DNA from: Molossus alvarezi
Taxonomy: Eukaryota > Chordata > Mammalia > Chiroptera > Molossidae
Direction: 5' to 3'
Assembly (NCBI GenBank): GCA_037176705.1
Contig: CM073896.1
Coordinates: 18,488,708-18,552,707 of the forward strand
DNA length: 64,000 nucleotides
Part shown: positions 50,401 through 60,600 of the stretch, piece after piece
How the letters are laid out: the number at the start of each line of letters is the position of its first letter
Numbering within the stretch: position 1 is the first letter of the stretch
Translations under genes and position numbers: made by a program
The notes under the pieces: generated by a model
The model's database searches: none
Told to the model about the DNA's origin: nothing
What the model saw: only the letters and a program-made list of their open reading frames with translations

Positions 50401-53400
50401 CCCGCGTGCCGCACAGGGGCCTCCCGTGGCCGGAGGCAGGTCTGGCGGGCAGTCCCCAGGCTCCAAGGCAGCTTCAAGGCGGGAGACACATCATCACCTC
50501 CTTGCTCTGGGTGATGTTTGTTTGTTTGTTTATTTATTTTATTTATTTTGGTACGTGCCCCTAGAGGAACTGAACCTGGGACTCTCTGGTCCGTAGGCTG
50601 ACGCTTCATCCGCTAAGCCAAACTGATGTTTATTTTTTAAAAAAAACAAGAGTCCTGCCTGGCCGGTTTGGCTCAGTGGTTAGAGTCCCCAGTTCGGTCC
50701 GCTAAGGGCACCTACCTCAGTTGCAGTTTGTCCCCGGCAGGTTGGGGTCATGTGAGTGGCAACCACTCGATGTGTCTCTCTCACCTCGATGTTTCTCTCT
50801 CTTCCCCCTTCTCTCCTGATCTGGAGATAAATGCAAAAATGTCCTCAGGTCAGGATAAAAAAAAAAAAAGAGTCCTCATCTTTTAGAAATACATACTGGA
50901 ATGCCTATAATGGCATTTGCTTCCAAATAATCTGGGGCAAATGGTGGGGTTGAGTGAAGGAGGTATATAAATGCAATCAAGTCACTGAAACTGGGTGACG
51001 GCTACAAGGTAATTCATTATATCGTTTGGGTTTTGTTTTAGTTTTTAATAATACCCAGGTACAAATCGAATAAAAGATTGCCAAGAAACACCTCTACATA
51101 GACAACTGTAAGTCAGTAATTAAAAATTAAAGAAGCCCTAAATAAAGTTCATGGGTTGGAAACCCAATATTGTAGCGAGGTCCACTGTACTCAAACTGAG
51201 CTATAAAATCAATGCAATCTCTGTGAAAACATCAGCAGGTACTCCGTGGAAACTCCCAAGCAGATCCTAAAACTGAATAGAAAGGCAATAAGCAAAAATT
51301 ATCTAAATTAATCTTAAAGAAGAACAAAGTCAGAGAAATAAATGACTCTACTGGATGTCAGCACCATTCATTGTAAGCTTACAAGCAACGAGACAGTGTG
51401 CTATTTGACAGTGACAGTCCAACAGGGCAATGGAAGAGAACAGAGATTGGGAGAGACACACATACAGATACCTGATTCGTGACAAAAATGACAGTGCAGA
51501 GCAATGGCAAAAGATGTTTTTTCCACAAATGGCACAGGATAATGTGGATACAGAACCCTGCCCCCAGCTCACACCATGCTTACCGCCGCTCACCCCCTCC
51601 CTGGGCTCACTTACTGTCCAGCTCTTCACTGGCTCCCAGTCATTCTCTCAGGCGACTAAAAAGGGGGGGGGGGTATTTTAAAAAAAAACACCTCAGCCCT
51701 CGATCTGCCTGTCAGAAGGAAACACACCTATTTCAGACAGGTAAGAAGAGAATGAAAAGTCAGAATAGATGTCTGGACAGTAGCACTGTGAGAATAAAAT
51801 TAACTCTAGTGGCTCGATGCTGAGTTGTGCCAGTCAGATACCCCCTTCTGGACTGAAAGGCTCACTCCCCAGCTGCCCAAGTGCACCCTCCGCTGAAGGA
51901 AGCTGCCATAGCACACTCCCTCCCTGGAGGCAACCTCCTTCCAGCTGCTGGGCTATGCAGGGGTAGAGAGGCAACAACTGTCAGAGGCTTGGGGATCAGG
52001 CTTTGTTGGGAGCACAGCACAGCCCAACCTCTCCCTCCGTCTAACCTGCTTCCCTCACCAGCCCCACCCCCAACACACCACTGCTGGAGAAATCCCGAGT
52101 GCTCCTCAAATCCTTCCCATGTCTCAGAGTGCTTCCCAGAGAATACAACCTGGGACATCGAACAAAACAGAAAGACAATATAAACAAACAGTAAAACAAC
52201 AACAAAAGGCTTACAGAGGGAGACAAAGAGCCCAGCCTAGAAGAAAATGTAATACACTGAGAGAAGGAACTCTTCCTAACTGCTTCTGGCTACAGAACAC
52301 CTTAATATAAGACGATGATGTCAACAATCCAGGAGTTCAAAATTGAGAGGATAAAATGGTCAAATGAGATGAAGAGGAAGTGTACAGATCTATGGAAGTA
52401 AACTGAGGACCAAACCAGCACACCTGCCACGTGAGCCATTTAGAAACGACACAGAACTCAGTGGGCCCTGCTGAAACTGAATTACCAACACTGGAGGTAA
52501 TTGGGGTGAATGCAGAGGACAAGACAAACTCAAAGATAAACAGATATGGAAGACAGAGCAACGCCCCATGCAGGGCTAATTGCTAAGGTTGATGTGAAGA
52601 ACTCAATAAAAAGAGGAAATGATTTAAAGATAAAGGACAGATTCATTTCCATGACATGAGGAAAATAAACAAACTGAATCGTCAGATCTAAAAGCACACT
52701 TATTACAGAAAAATCTGTGAAGTATGCCCAACACAATCAATACAGAAGCCACGAATGCTCCATAAAAAAACCACCTGACAATGGAATCTGCCAATTAGGA
52801 GTCAAATCAAAATAATGAATTCTGGAATGGAGACACTGTAGTAAAGGGCTGTTACTCATTACTGTGTCTGTCTAAACACAGGACAGGTTCAAACAACTGT
52901 GGGATTATAATTACAGAACAGGGTGCTACATTATAAAAGAAGTTATGAAGGGGGAGGAAGGGGGAAGAAATAGGCAAGAGTCCTCACCATTCACAGCAGA
53001 GAGGTCATACATACTATCAAATATTGAAATGTGTTTATAAAGTAAACATAATGACTTCAACTTCTTGTTTTTTATGATCTCTTCATCTTAGACGCTAAGA
53101 TTCTTAGAGGGATCGTATAAGAAATATTAACTCTTGTGGTGAAGAAATAAATATTTGAAAGTCAACAAATCTTTCAGTTGACCTTCCCCTTTTCTCTATC
53201 CACATCAGTTAGAAGTAAATCTCATACCTACATGCAACTTGCAATCTCCACCTTAATGAAATGCAAGTGGCATGATTAATGGTGAGACATCCCTTGGTAA
53301 AATGTAATATGAAGTTCACAGGGTCAGCAATGAAGCAGTGTTGCCAAAAATGTTTAATCTGAATGCAATCAAACCTTTAGATCTAACTTTCTAAATAGAG

Positions 53401-56400
53401 GAAAATAAATTCAGCGAGTCTTAAGAAAAATATATCAGATAATCCACAACATGGGACATTTTACAATACTGGCTGGGAGTTTTCAACAAGTCAATATCAT
53501 GGGACAGGGTTGGAATGAGGCACTTTTCTAGCTGAAAATAAACTATAAAGTCATAACTATGCATTACCTGAAGCCTGATTGGATCTTGATTCAAATATAT
53601 AAAACTATAAAAACATCTTGGCATCTTGGGGACAATGGGAATAATTACAGATTTAATATTAGATTATTTTAGTAAGTTACTGTTAAGTTTTAACAGAAAA
53701 AAAGATACTATATAGGAGAATATCCACATTTCAAGGGAGGCATGTTGAAGCACTTCAGAATGAAGTATTATGATGTTTGCAACTTACTTTCAATGGTTCT
53801 GAGGGAAAAATGCAAACAGCAAAATGTTAACTGTTGTATCTCAGTGGTGTGTATATGGGTGTTCACAGCACTTTTATTTCCATTTTTTCTACATCCTTGA
53901 ATTTTTATGAAAAGTGATTGGGGAATGTAGGTGATCCTCAAAAAAATAACTAATTAAGTTAAAGTCCCCTTTCTCAACTTTTTTATTTTATTTATTTATT
54001 TTTTTGTTACAGATATTTCTCCTTTTTTACCCCATTGGCACCCCCCTCCCCACCCCACCCCCGCCCCATCCCCGGCTTAGTTGTCCATGTCCATTGGTCA
54101 TTCATACATGCATATAAGTTCTGTGGTTTATCTCTTCCCACCACCCCACCCCCTCTTCTAAGGGATGTCAGTCTGTGCCCTACTTCCATGTTTCTGGGTC
54201 TACTGTACTCCTCAGACTGTTATGTTCATTATATTCCGTATATAAGTGAGATCATGTGGTATTTGTCTTTTTCTGCTTGGCTTGTTTCACTTACGATAAT
54301 ACTTTCCAGGTCCCTCCATGTCGTCTCAAAGGATAAGAGATCTTTCTTTCTTACTGCTGCATAGTACTCCATTGTGTATATGTACCACAGCTTTTTGATC
54401 CATTTGTCTACTGATGGGCACTATAGTGCTGCTATGAACACGGGGGTACATATATTCTTCCTGATTGGTGTTTCAGGCTTCTTAGGGTATATTCCTAGAA
54501 GCGGGATCACTGGGTCAAATGGAAGTTCAATTTTTAATTTTTTGAGGTAACACCATATTGTTTTCCATAGTGGCTGCACCAGTCTGCATTCCCACCAGCA
54601 GTGTATTAAAGTCCCCTTTTCTCCACACCCTCGCCAACACTTGTTGTTTGATGATTTGTTGATGGCGGCCATTCTGACAGGTGTGACGTGATACCTCATT
54701 GTTGTTTTAATTTCCATCTCTCTGATGATTAGTGATGTTGAACATTTCTTCATATGTCTCTTGGCCATTTGTATGTCCTGTTTGGAGAGGTGTCTATTCA
54801 GCTCCTCTGCCCATTTTTTAATTGGGTTCTTTCTCTTCCTTTTGTTGAGTTGTATGAGCACTCTCTATATATTGGAAATTAACTCCTTATCTGATATATC
54901 ATTGGCAATAATGTTCTCCCATTCAGTGGGTTGCCTTTCCATTTTGATGATTGTTTCTTTTGTTGTGCAGAAGCTTTTTAGTTTGATGTAGTCCCATGTG
55001 TTCATTTTTTCCTTTGTTTCTGTTGCCTTAGGTGATGTATCAGTGAAAATTCTGCTCCGTATGATGTCCGATATTTTGTTGCCTACATTTTCTTCTAGAA
55101 TTTTTATGGATTCATGGGTCACATTTAAGTCTTTTATCTATTTTGAGTTTATTTTTGTGTATGGTGTAAGTTGATGGTCTAGTTTCATTTTTTTGCATGT
55201 AGCTGTCCAATTCAACTCCTTTTTGGATTAAAAAAAAAAAAAAACTACTTATGGCCCTGGCTGGTTTGCTCAGTGGTTAGAGCGTTGGCCGGAGGACCAA
55301 AGAGTCGTGGGTTCAATTCCGGTCAAGGACATGTACCTCAGTTGCAGTTCAGTGCCTGGCCCGGGTTGGGGCTGTGTGTGAGGCAACCAATTGATGTGTC
55401 TCTCTCTCATTGATGTCTCTCTCGATGTCTCTCTCTCTCCTTCCCTCCCACTCTATCTGAAGATAAATGAAAAAATATTCTCAGGTGAGGATTAAAAAAA
55501 CAAAACTACTTATAAATAAATAAGTAAATATGTAACTGCTGTAAGGTGTCAGGGAGATAACCAGAGACGCACAGCCGAATTGTAAAGGAGCACTTCATTA
55601 CACCAGCGAACTGGGGGCATCTCCCAAATCCCAGCAACCTGCCTTCTTTGTTGCCCGCTTTTAAAGGCACAAACTACAGGGGGAAAAACTACATTCTCTT
55701 GGAGCCGCTTTTGGCACCGTTAAAGGGGGCTGATACAGAGAAGGACAGAGGAGCTTGTTAGAGGTCAGGGCAACCATTAATCTCTTTTTTCTCATGGTTC
55801 CTCTGAGTTTCCCAAGGCCATCATTAATCCTTTATCTTTACAGTTTTCTTTGGGTTTCTCAAGGTCCTTATGTTTACAAAAAAGAGTCTGCCAGGGTGTG
55901 TACGTGCAGTAACTGAGGGTCAGAATGGAGTTATTACATAACATTTACAGTATGGACCCATTTATATAAAAAGTAATTCAATCTATGCATCTCAATCCAT
56001 CTATCTAAAAAGATGTCTGAAATTATTGCCTAATGTTGATTATAGCAATTTTAAAATGTCACCCTAATAGTTTTCTTTTGTTTAAATTCTTTATAATGAA
56101 TGATCACAACAGAATGACTTTTCTCTTTTATTTATTTTTATTTTTTAAATTTTTATCCTCACCCCAGGACTTTTTTGCATTTATCTTCAGATAGAGAGGG
56201 AGAGAGGGAGAGAAAATCAATGTGAAAGAGACACATCGACTGGTTGCCACCCACACAACCCCAACCAGGGTCGGGGACAAACTGCAACCGAGGTACGTGC
56301 CCTTAGCAGGAACCAAACCCGGGACCCTCTGGTCCACAGGCTGACACTCTAACCGCTGAGCCAAACCGGCCAGGGCTGGCTTTCCTTTTTTAAAAACAGA

Positions 56401-56820
56401 TTACTTCAGATATTGATTCTAGGTTGTGAGAATATGAATGATTATTAGTTTTCTTTGAATGTTTCTGTATTTAAATATGTAACTGAATTCTTGCAGCAGT
56501 GAATGCAAGGAAGTGAAGACCGTATGTGTATACAACTTGAAAAGTCTGACTCTGAAAGAACTAGAAATGAGTGTCCATGTGGGATCAAGAGAAGGTGTTT
56601 TGCATTTTTTTTAATCCTCACCCAGGATATTTTTCCACTTATCTTCAGATATGGAGAGGGGGTCGGAGGGGGAAAGTGAGAGAGAAACATCCATGCGAGA
56701 GAGACACTGACTGGCTGCCTCCCGCAGGACCCCGACCTGGACTGGGGACCAAACCACAACAGAACCCCATGCCCTTGACCAGAATCAAACCAGCGACTCT
56801 TTGGTCCCTGTCCGTCCCCC

Positions 56821-56860
<40 letters not shown>

Positions 56861-57637
56861 GCCAACGCTCCAATGGCTGAGCCAAACCAGCCAGGGCCAG
56901 GGGAGGTGTTTGTTTGCAGATGGAGATCGTTCCGATGTGAAAAGAGGAGGATCATGGGAGGAGCCAAAGGGAGTGGAAGCCCAGAAGTGGGATGGTCGCC
57001 TTTCCACAGGAACAATAAAATGCTCCATCCATTTTTGCAGGGAGGACAGGGAGGGGCCTCTCTGATGGCTTCTATTTTCTCAATGAAGTATCACAGAAGG
57101 AGGGTGGAGGATGGGCCTGAAAGAGTCATTTCTGGAACAAGCATATCTGTTTGAGGTTTGTGATCAAAAATTTAAAGTCAAACCAGCCAGCCAGGGTGGT
57201 TTTCCTCCCAGAACAGTCAGAGCTGCTCAAGTACTGAAGGCAGGGGGCGGGCGGGGGCGGGGGGGGGGGCGGGGGCAGGAGGCGGGCGGGGGCAGGAGGC
57301 AGGCGGGGGCAGGAGGCGGGTGGAGGCAGGAGGCAGGCGGGGGGCAGGAGGCTGTGCTAGACAAGGTGGGAGCCAAGGGAGCACTTGCTTCGTTAGCAGC
57401 TCTCTGTTGGACAGATGGACCCGGGGGAAGGGCTGCCCGGAGCCCCAGGCGGTGGCAGCCCTGCAGAGACTGGAGCACGCGGCCCGAGGAGTGACCACAG
57501 CAAGTGGGATGAGACCTGCGGCCATGACTCAGCACGTGCACGCTGAAGCCCCGAAGGCTGACCCCAGTCCGAGCTGACAAGAAGGCCAGACTTCTCCACT
57601 AAATGAGTCACAGGAGCCCCAGAGACATCAATGAAGG

Positions 57638-57675
<38 letters not shown>

Positions 57676-60600
57676 GGCAGCCAACCCTAGCACCTGGTCA
57701 CACCTGGGGTGAGACCAGAATCCAGTTCCATCCCAGGGGCCCAGAGAGCAGCGTCTCTGGGAGAGGCACGTTTTCATCAACGTTTTGAGAAAATTAAAAA
57801 CTGATTTCATTTTTTAATGTAAATCCAGTTCTCGCCACCAGAGATTCGGATTCAGTAGCCTTTCTGAAAACCTCTCCAAGTGACTCACATTACCAAGCAG
57901 GTTGGGAAACCCCGGTGAAGTGATCCCAAAGCCATGGGCTGCAGAAAGAAACAGGCACACAGCAGATGCTTGTGAACTGAGTACAATTAAGTTCTAAATT
58001 TTTTTAAACATCAGTTGTAAATTATTGCATGTCATAAAGAATAGTATGAAAATCGCTCTGGCCGGTTTTGCTCAGCGGTTAGAGCGTCAGCCTGAGGACC
58101 AAAGAGTCGTGGGTTCGATTCCGGTCAAGGGCACACACCTTGGTTGGGATTCCGATGTGTTTCTCTCACATCAATGTTTCTCTATCTCTCTCTCTCCCCG
58201 CCCCTTCCCACTCTATCTGAAGATAAATGGAAAAACATCCTCCCGTGAGGATTTACAAAAAAGAATAGCATTAAAATGGCAACAAAACAACTCCTGACCG
58301 CCTTCACAACCACCATGAATCTGAACACCTTGCTTTTTTCCCTCTCAGCGACATGGCCTGACAGTTCATGGCCTTCAGCGACCTCTCTGTCCAACCAGGA
58401 AAATACAGCTATGTTAAACTAAAATCATATAAAATAACTAAAACAAATAGCTAACACCACCCATCAGTCTTGTACCCCAACCACAAACAATCTGCTCAGA
58501 ATCAAAGAAAAAACATCCACCGAGCTACATTCCCATGACCCTGTGAATGAGGTGATTATTAAGGTCCTTCCTTCCAACCTACAACACGACATTATCCTCA
58601 GACAGCTAATGCTGAGATCAGATTTCTATGGTTTATTGTTGTCACCAAATCACACCAGCCCTCCTCCCTCAAAACGACTCCTAACGCGTTTTGAGAAGAG
58701 AGAATGAACAACATTATTTGAACCGGGTTCTCCAACTGTATAAGATATTACATTACAGAAATGTGAACCACTTACTTACAAGGGTTGTAAGGGTTTTGTC
58801 TTGCTGAGACAAAAACTCTATTTTCTCCTTTTTTTTTTTCTTCTATTTTCTCCTTTAATTGTGGAGCTCAAAATTTTAAAGATGGAAAGGCTAGAGCATG
58901 GATGGCTCATATGATATTCTTCCTGGTTGGACACTACCCTTCATCTTCAAAGCACTTAGCCAGTGTTTACTGCCCCTTGCTTCCAACAAGAAGTCACGCA
59001 TTTTAGAGGCACTGACTACCTGGCCAGAGAGCATACCTGCTCACTCAAGTTCAGACAGTGGGGTTGAGATTCTAATGTCATCTGACATAACTCCCAGCCA
59101 CTCCCAAAAAGCCCATTAATAGTGTTGTTTTGTTTTTTTATCACAGGTGTTCAAGTTTTCTTTTTCTTTCATTACCTTCCATTGTATGTGTTAAATGACC
59201 CAGGTTTAGGCAAATGGTCATTCAGACTTCTTTAAAGTAGTGTTTGAGTTTCCCATGGACACCAGCAAGCATGCTGTAACACACTGGTAAAGACTTTGTA
59301 AACAGTATCAGTAGCCATAGAACTACGAAAAAATACCCCGAATCTATACCACTTCCCTCCATATCTGTTGCTAATCCCTACCCCAGTCCAAGTAATCTCT
59401 TAGAATTATCTAGAATACTGCAATTGCTTCATAGGTCTTCTCCCTGCCTGCAATATCATCACCTCTCCACCCACTCACCAAGCCAAAGAAAGCTTTTTAA
59501 TCACACAAATTGTGTCATGTCATTCCCTTTGCAAAACCTTCCAAGGGACTTCCAATTGCATTTAGACTAAAATTAAAATGATTGGTTTGGTTTGATGGTC
59601 TCCCTGCTTCCACTCTGGCCCCCCAATATCTGCTCTCAACACAGCAGCAAAATTGATTTAAACTATGTTACTCCTCTGCTCCTTCCACTGGCTCTTGCTC
59701 AGAGGCTCTGCTGTGTCCGAAAAGGCCCTACACAATCTACCAGTCCATTCCCTGGGACCCATCTAATACCATTCATTCCCACTCAGGTTCCTTACTCTTC
59801 CATGCCTGGAATGTTCTTCCCCCATCTCCCTCGCCTCACCTATGTCTTGGCGTAAATGTCACCTCCTCAGTGAGGCTTCACTGACCACACTGAGATGGAA
59901 TTCTTTCCAAGCTTACACTCTCCCTTTCCTGACTCATTTTTTTTTTCACTTGACTGTACAGCCATATCTGCCATAATATAAATTCGCGCAGTTTATTTCT
60001 TAATTCACTAGCACGCTCCATGTAAGCTACAGGAGGATGGACGGATGCTCCCTGACACTTGGGATTTTGGTCTGCTTTACTCACTTCTCTATCCCAAGTG
60101 CCTGGAACAGTGCCTGGCTCATAACCGGTGCTAAATGAACATGATTGAACGAAGGATCTGATCCTGCTTTCCCTGCTGATCTCCTGGACATCTCTGCCAA
60201 ACTCTCACTTGCTCATTCAGTTCCAGCCACCGTGCCCTCTCTCTTTGCCTCCAACAAGCCAAGCTTATGCCCCTTCAGCACCTTCCCTTCTGTCTGGAAT
60301 GCTGCTGCACCAACCACTCCACCCCAGACACTCTCATTTCATACCTGGAAGCACTGGTTCATGAACCCTCTTGTGTATTTACTGTCTCCACCACTGACAT
60401 GGATCTCAGGGCAGAGGCTTTGTGTTGTTCAAGCTGCTTTCCTGGTGGCTGCACTCGGCTTGGCACCTAGTAGGTGGGGCTCAGTAAGTATGTGGCAGGT
60501 GTAACCAGCCCAGCTCACGTGGGCCTCCGCTTTCTCCAGTATAAAATAAGGCCAAAGTGCTCGCTTCGGCAGCACATATATTAAAATTGGAACGATATAG

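Noticed and set aside
57111..57580. Long open frames on both strands near 57.3 kb
   Set aside because: They come from the G-rich minisatellite; low-complexity Gly/Ala/Pro translations.
19752..57673. CRISPR-like or regulated tandem arrays
   Set aside because: The repeated units are CA/TG/GAA microsatellites and dispersed SINEs, with no regular spacers.
60145..60504. 119-codon plus-strand frame
   Set aside because: Lies entirely in L2 sequence.
60540..60547. TATA-like box before U6
   Set aside because: Only about 17 bases from the U6 start, with no proximal element, and it is part of the target-site duplication. Not a functional promoter.
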